51,388 nt of DNA from CAZHZT01 sp964537285 (GTDB lineage Bacteria; Bacteroidota; Bacteroidia; Chitinophagales; Saprospiraceae), in contig CAZHZT010000032.1 in assembly GCA_964537285.1 (NCBI GenBank), positions 1-51,388 of the forward strand, read 5' to 3'. Of this stretch, positions 1-8,971 are shown in pieces. The first letter of the stretch is position 1; each line of letters starts with the position of its first letter. The notes beneath the pieces were generated by a model, which saw nothing but the letters and a program-made list of their open reading frames with translations, was not told the DNA's origin and did not search any database. The position numbers were made by a program, and so were the translations under genes.

Positions 1-24
1 TTGGATGGGGAGGAAAGCTTTTGA

Positions 25-3000
25 TTGGGGAGGCAGATAAAATTCTTAAATGTTAATGGTACCATTACGGCTGAGGGCACGATTGGACAACCGATCGTTT
101 TTACCTCTTATAGAGATGATGCAAATGGTGGGGATACCAATGGAAATGGAGGAGCGAATAGTCCTTCTGATGGAGATTGGGATGAAATAATAATAGGCGT
201 TGGTGCCACAGGAACTTTTGAACATTGTAAATTTCTTTACGGTGGCTCCGGAGTAGTCCAGGTGTTTGGCTATGCAGATTTTTCGGACTGTGAATTCGCA
301 GATAACACTAGAGGTATCGGTCCGGCAATAGCTTATCATGCGACAGTAACATTTAATGATTTAAGTTTTGGCCCAAATGAGGTCCTTGGTATTGGCTTAC
401 TAAGTGGAAGTAATAGCGTTAGCGGGGATTTTACTTTACCAAATTTTACGGATTACACTTATGTTGTAAATCGAAATACAGACGTGCTTGTTCGTTCGGA
501 TCATAATTTAATACTATCTCCGGGGGTTGTAATTAAGTTTTTTAGCGGTGCCGGCATTAACGCAAGTGGAGAATTAACAGCCGTAGGAACAATGGCTGAC
601 CCTATTGTCTTTACCTCAATAGAAGATGATACGCAAGGAGGGGATACCAATCAAGACGGAAGCGCTACTACTCCCTCTGTTAATGACTGGGGCGATATTG
701 ACATTAATTTTGGAGCAAGCGGTACGTTTGAACATTGCGAGTTTTACTACGGAAATTCTGGTGTTATAGAAATTGAGGGTAGCGCATCTCTTGATAATGT
801 AAGTTTCAATGATATTCAAAACGGGATAGGTCCATTGATGGCTTACACCGCAAATTTGAGTGTTTCGGATATATCCTTTGGGCCCAATGAAATTTTAGGC
901 ATTGGTTTAGTGAGCGGAAGCAGTAATGTCGATGGAGATTTTACCTTAATTAATTTCGTTGATTATCCTTATGTCGTACCTCCTTTTACAAACGTATTTG
1001 TCCGGTCAGACCATAATTTAATTTTATCACCGGGTGCCTTGATCAAGTTTATGAGCAATGCGGGTATTTTTGTCGATGGAGAATTAACAGCCATTGGCAC
1101 GATGGCCGACCCCATTATTTTTACCTATATAGAAGATGATACTCAAGGGGGAGACACGAACCAGGATGGTAATGCCAGCACACCCGCTGCCAATGACTGG
1201 GGCGATATTAATATTGATCTTGGAGCTACAGGCACCTTTGAATATTGTGAGTTCTATTATGGAAATTCCGGGGTAGTAGAAGTAGAAGGAAGTGCAACCC
1301 TTGACCATGTAAGTTTTAATGATATCCAGAACGGAATAGGGCCATCCATGACTTACAATGCGAGTTTGAGTGTTTCTAATTTGACTTTTGGCCCGAATGA
1401 GCTTTTAGGCATTGGCTTGCTGAGTGGTGATAGTGGAGTCGATGGTGACTTTACCTTGACCAACTTCCCTGATTATCCATATTTGGTTCCCGCTTTTACA
1501 AATGTTTTTGTTCGCTCGGATCATAACCTCATTTTGTCACCAGGAGCTTTGATCAAGTTTTTAAGCAATGCCGGTTTTTTTGTGGATGGAGAACTGACGG
1601 CAGTAGGGACAGAGGCTGACCCAATCATTTTTACGGATATAGAGGATGATACCCACGGTGGAGATACCAATCAGGATGGTGACGCTACTACCCCTTCTGC
1701 TAATGATTGGGGCGATTTTAATATTGACGTAGGAGCAACCGCCACTTTTGAATATTGTGAATTTAGTTACGGTGATGCCGGAGTTATTGAGGTGGAAGGA
1801 AGCGCAATTTTAAATCAGGTGAGCTTTATGGATAACGCCAATGGCATTGGCCCGGCGATGAATTATCATGCAGATTTGAGTGTATCCAACCTGAGCTTTG
1901 GGCCCAATGAATTATTAGGCATTGGGTTGAGAGGCGGCGATAATGCCGTTTCGGGGCCATTTACCTTGAAAAAATTTCCAGCATACCCTTTTATTATTGA
2001 TGCTTTCAATGACGTACTCATTCGTTCAAATCATCAGCTTACACTTACACCTGGAAGTATCTTCAAGTTCAGAAGCGGTGGAGGTATTCGGGTACAAGGA
2101 GCCTTAAATGCGCCCGGTATATTTTGCGACCCTATCACTTTTACATCTATTTCGGATGATGAAGAGGGCGGCGACACGAATCAAGATACCATGTCAACTA
2201 TCCCCACTAAAGATGATTGGCGAGATATTGAACTCACTAACGGAAGTACCTCCAGCTTTCAGTTTTGTAAATTTAAGTACGGTGGAGATGGTCAGGATGG
2301 AGCCATAAGAGTGTTTTCCTCTTCAACGATTGAAAAATCTACCTTTGAGAAAAATGAAGTAGGTATTAGTATCGATAACAATGGGAGTGTTAATCTCGAC
2401 AGCCTCTGCTTCATAGATAATGAAGTGGGTATTTTGGTTGAGGGAGGTTCGATCGATATACAGCATTCCAACTTTTATGGCAATACCGAATTTGCTATCG
2501 AAAATACTTCTGGCTCTAGTATTCAGGCTACGGAAAACTGGTGGGGCGATGCTTCCGGGCCTTTAAACGCCAACTCAAACCCTTCCGGCCTTGGTGATCC
2601 GGTGTCGGATGATGTGGACTTTTCGTCTTTTCTGACCTCTGTTAAGCCGGAAGAACCAGAGGCTGTTTGCCAGGATATCACGATTTATTTAAATTCCATC
2701 GGAAATGCGGGCATCACCTCTAAATCCATTGATGGTGGCAGTATGGATGATTGTTGCATCATCACCTATGAACTGAGCAGAACGGCATTCGATTGCTCGG
2801 ATATCGGCCCGAATCCTGTTCTGATGACCATTGAAGATGGAGTAGGGAACACAGATACTTGTACAGGTACCGTTACGGTATTGGATACCATTGCTCCCAC
2901 GCCACAGTGTAAAGATCTTACCGTTTATCTTGACTTTCAGGGAGATGCTTGCATCGCGACGGGAGAAGTGGACAGCAGCTCATTCGATAACTGTTTTATT

Positions 3001-4149
3001 GATACGCTGTTTTTAAGCGAGTATTGTTTCACTTGTGCCGATGTAGGCGTGAATAATATCTCGTTGACGGCCATTGACAGCGTTGGGAATATGGATACCT
3101 GCATGAGTGAAGTTTTAGTACTTGATACAATCCCTCCGGTCGCCGGTTGTGACGATATTACGCTTTCACTTGATGAAACAGGGCAGGCTTGCATAACCAG
3201 CGAGCAAATTGGAGGCAACACCATTGACTCCTGCGGTATCGATTCATTGCTCATTAGCCGGGATTGCTTCACTTGCGCTGATTTGGGTAACAATCAAGTG
3301 ATCCTTACGGCTATCGATCCATCCGGCAATGCCAGCAATTGCAATGCAGATGTTTTTGTTATCGATGATCTTCCTCCAACGACTTCCTGTGAGGATTTGA
3401 CCATTAATTTTGAGGAAGAAGGCGATCAGGTTGAATTTCCACCAGAGACTATTGGCTCCGCTGATGATAACTGCGGGGTGGCTAATTTGAGTATTTCTCA
3501 GGGAGTATTTTCCACCGCTGATGCGGGTGTAAATGAGGAGATTTTTATTGCTACAGATTCCTCCGGAAATATGGACACTTGTTTCTTTAGTGTAACGATT
3601 ACTGCTCCTCCTGTCGTCGACTGCCCGGACTCCTTGGAAATAAATGACGAACCCATCCCAAGCGGAGTCTATCAGGCGAGTGAGTTGGTCAGTTCTACAG
3701 GTTTTGTGAATACAGGAGATACCGTTTGCTTTATTGCCAATACGGTTTCGCTGTATCCGGGTTTTGAGGCTATAGGTTTCTTCAAGGCTATAAGCGATAC
3801 TTGCTCAGCGTCCTCGCTGGATTTGCCGGAGGGAACGATTGCTCAGGAAAATAACTCGGGAATAGCCATAGAAGCTGAAGTGCTAAGGGGGCTTACACTT
3901 ACTGCTTTCCCGAATCCATTTTATCAAACGACGACTTTGAAGTTTTACTTGCCGGAGGTTAAAGAAGTGAACCTTCAGCTGAGAAGTATGACTGGGGAGG
4001 TGGTGTATAGTATTTTCCAGAATGAAGCCTTAGGGGCAGGTTGGTACCAGCAAGAGATCGATGCTTCCTCTCAGGCTGCCGGATTTTATTTTGTAGTGCT
4101 TCGAGCAGGAGATCAACAGATTGTAGAGAAGTTGATTTTGTTAGAGTAA
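25..4149 (+). CDS. Giant T9SS-secreted beta-helix adhesin, 5' end missing
   Basis: Cell-surface or secreted protein of at least 1374 residues, probably an adhesin; the ligand is unknown. Residues 1-860 hold parallel beta-helix-type repeats, each with a SPGxxIKF strand, a calcium-loop-like GGDTNQDG and a DWGD turn. Residues 882-1200 hold four HYR/Ig-like repeats of exactly 80 residues. A short Cys-containing domain follows (about 1205-1275), then a type A T9SS sorting domain (about 1291-1374, starting near AFPNPF and ending EKLILLE). The reading frame opens with TTG directly after an in-frame TGA at 22-24. There is no signal peptide and the first repeat starts in its middle, so the true start lies upstream of the window, or the first bases carry a frameshift or contig-edge error. 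T9SS cargo should have an N-terminal Sec signal, so this entry is incomplete. The protein class is clear; the 5' end is not. Confidence 0.85.
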   Translation: MGRQIKFLNVNGTITAEGTIGQPIVFTSYRDDANGGDTNGNGGANSPSDGDWDEIIIGVGATGTFEHCKFLYGGSGVVQVFGYADFSDCEFADNTRGIGPAIAYHATVTFNDLSFGPNEVLGIGLLSGSNSVSGDFTLPNFTDYTYVVNRNTDVLVRSDHNLILSPGVVIKFFSGAGINASGELTAVGTMADPIVFTSIEDDTQGGDTNQDGSATTPSVNDWGDIDINFGASGTFEHCEFYYGNSGVIEIEGSASLDNVSFNDIQNGIGPLMAYTANLSVSDISFGPNEILGIGLVSGSSNVDGDFTLINFVDYPYVVPPFTNVFVRSDHNLILSPGALIKFMSNAGIFVDGELTAIGTMADPIIFTYIEDDTQGGDTNQDGNASTPAANDWGDINIDLGATGTFEYCEFYYGNSGVVEVEGSATLDHVSFNDIQNGIGPSMTYNASLSVSNLTFGPNELLGIGLLSGDSGVDGDFTLTNFPDYPYLVPAFTNVFVRSDHNLILSPGALIKFLSNAGFFVDGELTAVGTEADPIIFTDIEDDTHGGDTNQDGDATTPSANDWGDFNIDVGATATFEYCEFSYGDAGVIEVEGSAILNQVSFMDNANGIGPAMNYHADLSVSNLSFGPNELLGIGLRGGDNAVSGPFTLKKFPAYPFIIDAFNDVLIRSNHQLTLTPGSIFKFRSGGGIRVQGALNAPGIFCDPITFTSISDDEEGGDTNQDTMSTIPTKDDWRDIELTNGSTSSFQFCKFKYGGDGQDGAIRVFSSSTIEKSTFEKNEVGISIDNNGSVNLDSLCFIDNEVGILVEGGSIDIQHSNFYGNTEFAIENTSGSSIQATENWWGDASGPLNANSNPSGLGDPVSDDVDFSSFLTSVKPEEPEAVCQDITIYLNSIGNAGITSKSIDGGSMDDCCIITYELSRTAFDCSDIGPNPVLMTIEDGVGNTDTCTGTVTVLDTIAPTPQCKDLTVYLDFQGDACIATGEVDSSSFDNCFIDTLFLSEYCFTCADVGVNNISLTAIDSVGNMDTCMSEVLVLDTIPPVAGCDDITLSLDETGQACITSEQIGGNTIDSCGIDSLLISRDCFTCADLGNNQVILTAIDPSGNASNCNADVFVIDDLPPTTSCEDLTINFEEEGDQVEFPPETIGSADDNCGVANLSISQGVFSTADAGVNEEIFIATDSSGNMDTCFFSVTITAPPVVDCPDSLEINDEPIPSGVYQASELVSSTGFVNTGDTVCFIANTVSLYPGFEAIGFFKAISDTCSASSLDLPEGTIAQENNSGIAIEAEVLRGLTLTAFPNPFYQTTTLKFYLPEVKEVNLQLRSMTGEVVYSIFQNEALGAGWYQQEIDASSQAAGFYFVVLRAGDQQIVEKLILLE
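481..2520 (+). repeat. Tandem 510-bp coding repeat (170-residue units)
   Basis: The codon block for the VRSDHN-like anchor recurs at 481, 991, 1501 and 2011, exactly 510 bp apart. The first three complete units are very similar at DNA level. The fourth (2011 onward) has diverged, with VRSDHN reading IRSNHQ. A partial unit precedes 481. These are internal repeats of the beta-helix adhesin. Confidence 0.9.
2668..3627 (+). repeat. Tandem 240-bp coding repeat (80-residue HYR-like units)
   Basis: The conserved Cys codon before the (K/D/E)D(I/L)T strand lies at 2668, 2908, 3148 and 3388, exactly 240 bp apart. Each unit runs through a Cys-rich middle to an SGNxDTC-like end and a VxDTxPP-type linker. 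Sequence identity is much lower than the length conservation. Confidence 0.85.
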
Positions 4150-4249
4150 GAAGTGAAATATAAGTCATCCATCTTAACTTTAAGGCACTCCACTTTGTCG
4201 CTATGATTTAAAATGGATGCTGTAAATCGATGCTTTAGGACCGGCCTTA

Positions 4250-4370
4250 TTCAATTTAGCTATTTGGAAGGCTGGCAGCCGTTAAAAAATGAATACTGTT
4301 TGAGCCGACGTAAGGAGGCGAGTTTATTCATTTTAGGCTGCCAGCCTTTCAAATAGCGTTAAAAATTGAA
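4250..4370. repeat. Long imperfect palindrome (element H)
   Basis: A 22-base arm at 4259-4280 (core AAGGCTGGCAGCC) pairs with 4336-4357, with a single G-T position. Outer arms TTCAATTT/AAATTGAA (4250-4257, 4363-4370) and inner arms AAAATGAATA/TATTCATTTT (4286-4295, 4325-4334) extend it around a 29-base loop. It lies about 100 bp after the adhesin stop codon and fills much of the 4150-4508 gap. No reading frame was seen in it. Confidence 0.8.
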
Positions 4371-4450
4371 TACAGCCTTGATTTTTTGCTGCTTTTTCAT
4401 CAAGGAAAAAGTAGGAAAGCCTTTGATTAACAGGATTATGTAGGTGTTTT

Positions 4451-4500
4451 TGCAAAAAAAAAATGAGTCACCTCGAATTTTCGGGATGACTCATTTTTAA
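4451..4500. terminator. Bidirectional Rho-independent terminator
   Basis: Arms AAAAATGAGTCA (4459-4470) and TGACTCATTTTT (4487-4498) close over a short CG-rich inner stem. T-tracts follow on both strands. It sits between the convergent adhesin gene and the YceI gene, 10 bp beyond the YceI stop. Confidence 0.8.
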
Positions 4501-4508
4501 GAAAATTA

Positions 4509-5180
4509 TTAGCTCTTTTTAACAGCAGTAAGATTAAGTTTCAAACCAATATTATCGTTGATTAATTGATCAGCAGCTGTTTTCAGGATAGTAGAGTTAA
4601 AATTTGCACCCCAGTTTGTACGGTTGATCGTAAAGTCAGGAGTAGTAGCTCTGATTTTTGTATCGTCAATTTCTACTTTTGCAGGAATAGTAACTGATTT
4701 TTTGATGCCACGGATAGTCAAGTTACCAGTGATGTTGTGTGTAGCATCACCCCCTTCAGCAGCTTTTTCTACCTGAGTGATTTCGAATGTAGACTCAGGA
4801 AATTGCTCAGCGTTAAAAAAATCATCAGACTTTAGGTGGCCCTCAAGATCAGCTTTTTTTTCTGGCTTATCTTTAAGGTCGATATTGTTGATGGTGTTCA
4901 TGTCAATCACGAAGTTACCACCAGTGATGTCGTTATTTTCTACGGCAATTTCACCTGATTTTACCTGGATTGTGCCTGTGTGCTTGTAAGCTGTTTTGCT
5001 GCCCACCCAGGTAATGATACCTGAAGCAACCTGGTAGGTGCTTGCTCCTGCTGAAGCTTTAGCAGCTGGTTCTTTAGCTTCTCCTGTTTTAGCAGCTTCA
5101 CCTTCTGGTGCTTTGCTACAAGCAGAGAACATCGCTACAACAGCGAATAGAACGGAAAAAGAAAGGACTAGATTTTTCAT
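4509..5180 (-). CDS. YceI-family lipoprotein
   Basis: A 223-residue predicted lipoprotein with an N-terminal hydrophobic signal ending in a lipobox (MFSAC, Cys at about residue 21). A low-complexity Ala/Lys/Glu linker follows to about residue 45, then a YceI domain. Family traits visible are WVGSKTAYKHTGTIQV, a GGNFVIDMNTI segment, LKSDDFFNAEQFPESTFEIT and the closing FTINRTNWGANFNS. YceI proteins are periplasmic or surface lipocalin-like barrels that bind isoprenoid-type lipids; the ligand here is unknown. The gene lies 44 bp downstream of the MerR-type regulator on the same strand, so the two are probably one transcription unit. Family assignment is secure; physiological role is inferred. 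Confidence 0.9.
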   Translation of the reverse strand: MKNLVLSFSVLFAVVAMFSACSKAPEGEAAKTGEAKEPAAKASAGASTYQVASGIITWVGSKTAYKHTGTIQVKSGEIAVENNDITGGNFVIDMNTINNIDLKDKPEKKADLEGHLKSDDFFNAEQFPESTFEITQVEKAAEGGDATHNITGNLTIRGIKKSVTIPAKVEIDDTKIRATTPDFTINRTNWGANFNSTILKTAADQLINDNIGLKLNLTAVKKS

Positions 5181-5224
5181 AAATAAAATTTGTTTTGATG
5201 GATTAAATAGATATAGTTAATAAG

Positions 5225-6142
5225 CTAGTTACTGTGATAAAAGTTATCTTTTTTATGGCGCTTAATATCTTCCAGAAAGGAGAGCGTATCGTTAAGGCTG
5301 GGTAGTACCAGAATATTTCCGGTAGAAGCTACTTCTTGAGCAACAACCTGATATCCAGATAATAATACTTTGGAATCGGGGAACATGCCGGAAAGTTTAT
5401 CAACGTACTTTTGTACAGGTTGACGAGCAAAGGTCTCGGAGATCATCGTGTATATATAAGCAGGCTTGTGGATAGCATAAGCATCATTCAAATCAGTAAG
5501 GGAGGTATTCTGGCCAAGGTAAAGCACCTGATTTCCTCTTGATTTAAGGATGTAATGCATAAATAAAATACTAAGCTCTTGGCTTTCACCTTCGGGCAGG
5601 TATATCATGAACTTAGGAATGTTTTCGCCGGATACGAATGGCTCCTTATCTATAGCTGTGATTATCTTCTGGCGGATAAGGTAACTCATAAAGTTTTCCT
5701 GAACGGGTTGAATGGAACCTGTAAGCCACAAGACACCCAACTTATCCAGGAAGGGATAAATAACCTCCTGCATAGTGCGTTCGAAGCCAATCTGTTTAAT
5801 ATTGGTTGAAATGATACGGTCGAACTTATACTCATCCATTTCGATCATGGAAAGCGTGAGCGCATCTAGCTGAGTACTATGCTCAAAATTAACCTCAGAA
5901 ATAGCGGCAACTCTATCTGCAATTTCAAGGTGTGTCATCTCCGCAATCTTTGAAATTCTAAAACCATTTTTTTTGAGTAAAGCAATATTGAGGAGAAGTT
6001 TAAGGTCCTCATCCTGATAATAGCGAATATTCGTTTTAGTCCGCTTCGGTTGTAATAAACCGTAGCGAGATTCCCAAATCCTAATCGTATGGGCCTTAAT
6101 ACCGCAAAGCTTTTCTAAATCTCTTATGGAGTAAACGGCCAC
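5225..6142 (-). CDS. MerR-family regulator with degenerate B12-binding fold
   Basis: 305 residues. An N-terminal MerR winged-helix DNA-binding domain (about 1-70: YSIRDLEKLCGI, IRIWESRYGLLQP, NIRYYQDEDL) is followed by a four-helix B12-binding-2-like domain (about 80-170) and a Rossmann-like cobalamin-binding fold (about 175-295). This is the CarA/CarH/LitR architecture, whose members act as light- or B12-responsive repressors. The key residues are altered. The helical W-x9-EH motif reads W-x9-EN, and the axial-ligand motif ExHxxG reads ESQELS, so His is Gln and Gly is Ser. Cobalamin binding is therefore doubtful. The gene precedes the YceI lipoprotein and faces away from the T9SS gene at 6561. 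Targets cannot be told from sequence. Confidence 0.87.
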   Translation of the reverse strand: MAVYSIRDLEKLCGIKAHTIRIWESRYGLLQPKRTKTNIRYYQDEDLKLLLNIALLKKNGFRISKIAEMTHLEIADRVAAISEVNFEHSTQLDALTLSMIEMDEYKFDRIISTNIKQIGFERTMQEVIYPFLDKLGVLWLTGSIQPVQENFMSYLIRQKIITAIDKEPFVSGENIPKFMIYLPEGESQELSILFMHYILKSRGNQVLYLGQNTSLTDLNDAYAIHKPAYIYTMISETFARQPVQKYVDKLSGMFPDSKVLLSGYQVVAQEVASTGNILVLPSLNDTLSFLEDIKRHKKDNFYHSN

Positions 6143-6560
6143 AGTAAGTAATGTTTAATATCTTCTTGTTAATTTAAAAAGTATTGGAAAAGAGCAAATA
6201 ATTGCCAATGATCGAAATTTTTAGTGCTTCCTTCCAAATAATAAAGCCCTAGGCATTTTTCAGCTACTTTTTTACTCAAAATCCCATATCTTGATTTTAA
6301 CAGCGTTCTAACAGGCCTCAATGCTAATTGTTTAATATATAAGGTGTAAATGTCTATTTTTCTTCAACAAAAACGGATTTGTCTAACCTACAAAAAAACG
6401 AGCTTTCCTTCAATAAAATACTTTTACAAAGGGCAAAGAATTACTTTTTGGTCAAAGCCGCAGATTATATGATTATTTTTATTAGCCTTAATGAAATAAT
6501 TTATTAAACAGTTTTCTTAACTTGCTACTTTATTTGGCAGATTATATAAATCCTATTGAG
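6143..6560. other. AT-rich divergent intergenic region
   Basis: About 420 bp separate the MerR gene from the T9SS gene. I found no convincing reading frame, long palindrome or full TTTG-N19-TAnnTTTG promoter. Promoters for both flanking genes must lie here but cannot be placed with confidence. Confidence 0.5.
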
Positions 6561-8726
6561 ATGCACATGATGTTAAAACGTTTACACAAAAAAGACCACC
6601 CTAAAATTTACAATAAAGCAGCCAAAAATATAATCACCTTGGTTTTGGCTCTTTTTCTATTCTCTAGCCCGGCAGCATATGCCCAGATTATTCCTCAAGC
6701 GGATACCACGGAATGTTTTACTGCTGGTGATGGAGCCCTCTTTATGGATCCGGGAGGAGACCTGAATTACCCGAATTGTGGTTGTGGAACAACTACGACC
6801 TTATGTTCTCCTGACGGCAGCCCTATTTCGTTGGTTTTTCAGGAGTTTAGTGTATTTTCAACATTCGATTATATTCAAATTTATGATGGTGATGATGTTA
6901 CAGCACCCTTGTTGTATGGTAATGCTTCAGGAGATCCGGGAGCTGGTGATGTTGAGTTGGCCGAATTTATTGCTACCAATGGATCAAATACAATTACAGG
7001 AAGCGGAGAATGCCTGACCGTTTACTTCTTTGCTACTACCGTGGTTGATTACCCGGGCTGGCTGGCAGAAGTAAATACAAATGTAGGGCATCCGGGAGAT
7101 GGACTGCAATGCGGCGCTTCTCTTTCTTGTTTACCTCCAGGTAATTTTAACATTTCTGATGTGTTCCCTAATTCAGCTACTGCAAGCTGGAATCCTCCGG
7201 ATTCATTGGGTGTTTTTCAAATAGAATATGATACCAGCGGATTTCCTCAGGGTATGGGAGCTAATCTTATAACGACTACTGACTCTACCCTTGACTTGAC
7301 AGGTCTGGCGGAGAATACGATATATGACATTTACTTACAATTATTATGTGATAACGGGGATTCAAGCTTAGTCCTCGGCCCATTGACCTTCCAGACACCA
7401 AAAGGCATCGATGTTGGGATCGTCGGAATTGTCAACCCTGGCCCCGATAGTTGTAATTACACGGATAATGAAAAAGTAATCGTAGAGTTAAAGAACTTTG
7501 GAAGATTTCCTCAGACGTTTGTTCCTTTTTTCTTTGCCGTTGATGGAGAATTAGTGGATATACCCTACCCTGCGGATGGTCTGTATACGGATGTGGTTGG
7601 TTTTGATGAGGTTGTAAATGTAGCATTTGAAACCCCCTACGATTTCTCTTCTCCGGGGTATTATCTCATTCAGGCATGGACGGAATTGGGCACGGATGTC
7701 TACACGGAAAACGATACTTTCTCCTTTGAACTGATATCTGCCTACCCTCTTCCTTTAAATGAAGACTTTGAGGGTGGTTCGCTTCCTGCCGGATGGACTA
7801 CGGATGAAACCTTCAATCCTATTTATGCTCCTAATGCACACAACAATCCAACCTACGTGTTCTCTGATAATTTGTATGGGGGAGATCCAAGCTGTTTCTT
7901 ACAATCCCAACAATACGGTCCGTTAGAAATAGAAGATTCGCTTTATTTTGATTATCGATTTGTGAACTGGTTTGCAGGCACTGTTGCCACTGATCTTGGA
8001 GATACAGATTCGCTTAAAGTACTGCTCTCCAATGATTGTGGCGAAACATTTAAGTTGGTTCATGCCGTTACAGCAGATAATCATACACCAACTACCGAAA
8101 TGACGACTGTGGGCATCGGCCTGAGTGGATATGCTGGCACTGCGATTACTATACGCTTTGAAGGACGTCGCGGTACTGGAGATTATTGGCTGGATCTTGA
8201 CAATATCAATATGACCGGCTGTCCTGCATCCTTCAAAATTACCGGGAAAATTACAGATGAATCCTCTTCGGGGGCTGCCGATGGTTCGATTGCCGTTTCC
8301 CATCTGTTTGGGGTTCCGCCTTTTACCTATTATTGGAACGGAGTTCAGGGAGATAGTCTGATCGAGGATCTGGAGCCGGGAGTTTATCAGCTAGAGGTTA
8401 TTGATGCTCTCGGATGCTCAGATCAAGCTGAATTTACAATAAATACATTGGTGGCGAACTCGTCTCCTTCTGTACTTAATTATGTAAAAATAATGCCTAA
8501 CCCAGCGATTGAACAAGTAACCTTGTTTGCGAATTTTGAGCAATCGACAGATCTTGAGGTGGTTTTATTTAATTCGGTCGGGCATTTGGTAAGGAGTTTG
8601 TCTTTTAATTCTATATCCTCGCTAAATCATTCCATTTCGCTTAGTGAACTTTCTGCTGGCATATATTTTGTTCAGTTACACACTCGTAATGAGCGAATAG
8701 TGAAGAAATTGATTATTGCAAAATAA
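6561..8726 (+). CDS. T9SS-secreted CUB/FN3/adhesin-domain protein
   Basis: 721 residues from the ATG cluster at 6561/6567/6570. A TTG at 6522 would add 13 residues ahead of the signal peptide and is less likely. Order of domains (positions approximate): Sec signal ending AYAQ (about 41); CUB-like domain with FDYIQIYDGDD (50-175); fibronectin type III (187-280); CARDB-like beta domain (282-392); cleaved-adhesin/MAM-like domain opening LNEDFEGGSLPAGW (398-560); one SprB-like repeat with PPFTYYWNG and DALGCSD (567-635); T9SS sorting domain with IMPNPAIEQ and final VKKLIIAK (642-721). No protease or glycosidase motif is evident, so adhesion or surface binding is the likely role. Element A1 follows 8 bp after the stop codon. 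Confidence 0.88.
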   Translation: MHMMLKRLHKKDHPKIYNKAAKNIITLVLALFLFSSPAAYAQIIPQADTTECFTAGDGALFMDPGGDLNYPNCGCGTTTTLCSPDGSPISLVFQEFSVFSTFDYIQIYDGDDVTAPLLYGNASGDPGAGDVELAEFIATNGSNTITGSGECLTVYFFATTVVDYPGWLAEVNTNVGHPGDGLQCGASLSCLPPGNFNISDVFPNSATASWNPPDSLGVFQIEYDTSGFPQGMGANLITTTDSTLDLTGLAENTIYDIYLQLLCDNGDSSLVLGPLTFQTPKGIDVGIVGIVNPGPDSCNYTDNEKVIVELKNFGRFPQTFVPFFFAVDGELVDIPYPADGLYTDVVGFDEVVNVAFETPYDFSSPGYYLIQAWTELGTDVYTENDTFSFELISAYPLPLNEDFEGGSLPAGWTTDETFNPIYAPNAHNNPTYVFSDNLYGGDPSCFLQSQQYGPLEIEDSLYFDYRFVNWFAGTVATDLGDTDSLKVLLSNDCGETFKLVHAVTADNHTPTTEMTTVGIGLSGYAGTAITIRFEGRRGTGDYWLDLDNINMTGCPASFKITGKITDESSSGAADGSIAVSHLFGVPPFTYYWNGVQGDSLIEDLEPGVYQLEVIDALGCSDQAEFTINTLVANSSPSVLNYVKIMPNPAIEQVTLFANFEQSTDLEVVLFNSVGHLVRSLSFNSISSLNHSISLSELSAGIYFVQLHTRNERIVKKLIIAK

Positions 8727-8733
8727 TAGTAGC

Positions 8734-8936
8734 TTATATCAAATTAAGATAGAAAAGAGGCTGTCTCATAAGTAGGTTTGATGCCCTTGGCAGGAAATTT
8801 TCTTTTTTGAGAGGCGTTCTTGTTTAAAATTTTTAATAAAAATTTTAAACAAGAACGCCTCTCAATAGAAAATACTCCTCCCGAGCCAAACGAATTACTT
8901 ATGAGACAGCCTCTTTTCTATCTTAATTTGATATAA
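8734..8936. mobile_element. Nested palindromic element, family A copy 1 (intact)
   Basis: A 203-bp palindrome. Outer arms of 41 bp (8734-8774, 8896-8936) are perfect. Inner arms of 29 bp (8807-8835, 8837-8865) are perfect around one base. The flanks between them carry family-conserved segments (GCAGGAAATTTTCTTTT; AGAAAATACTCCTCC). The outer arms contain an insertion-sequence-like end, GAGGCTGTCTCATAAGTA. There is no coding capacity, so if mobile it is non-autonomous. Related copies lie at 37458 and 50629. Confidence 0.8.
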
Positions 8937-8957
8937 ATCTAAATTTCTGTAACTTTG
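8927..8957 (+). promoter_or_regulatory. ahcY promoter, Bacteroidota type
   Basis: TTTG at 8927-8930 and TAACTTTG at 8950-8957 are separated by 19 bases, matching the Bacteroidota sigma factor consensus TTTG-N19-TAnnTTTG. The -33 box lies inside the right arm of palindromic element A1. Transcription would start near 8963, giving a leader of about 115 bases. Confidence 0.65.
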
Positions 8958-8971
8958 CGGCACCAATTATG

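Noticed and set aside
481..2520. CRISPR-like or satellite array
   Set aside because: The repeats are in frame, encode protein and have no short repeat-spacer structure.
6522..6560. TTG start for the CUB/FN3 T9SS protein
   Set aside because: It adds 13 residues before an already long signal region; a cluster of three ATG codons follows at 6561-6572.
8734..8936. Simple Rho-independent terminator
   Set aside because: Two nested perfect stems over 203 bp, with conserved unpaired flanks shared by two other loci, go far beyond a terminator, although termination may be one effect.
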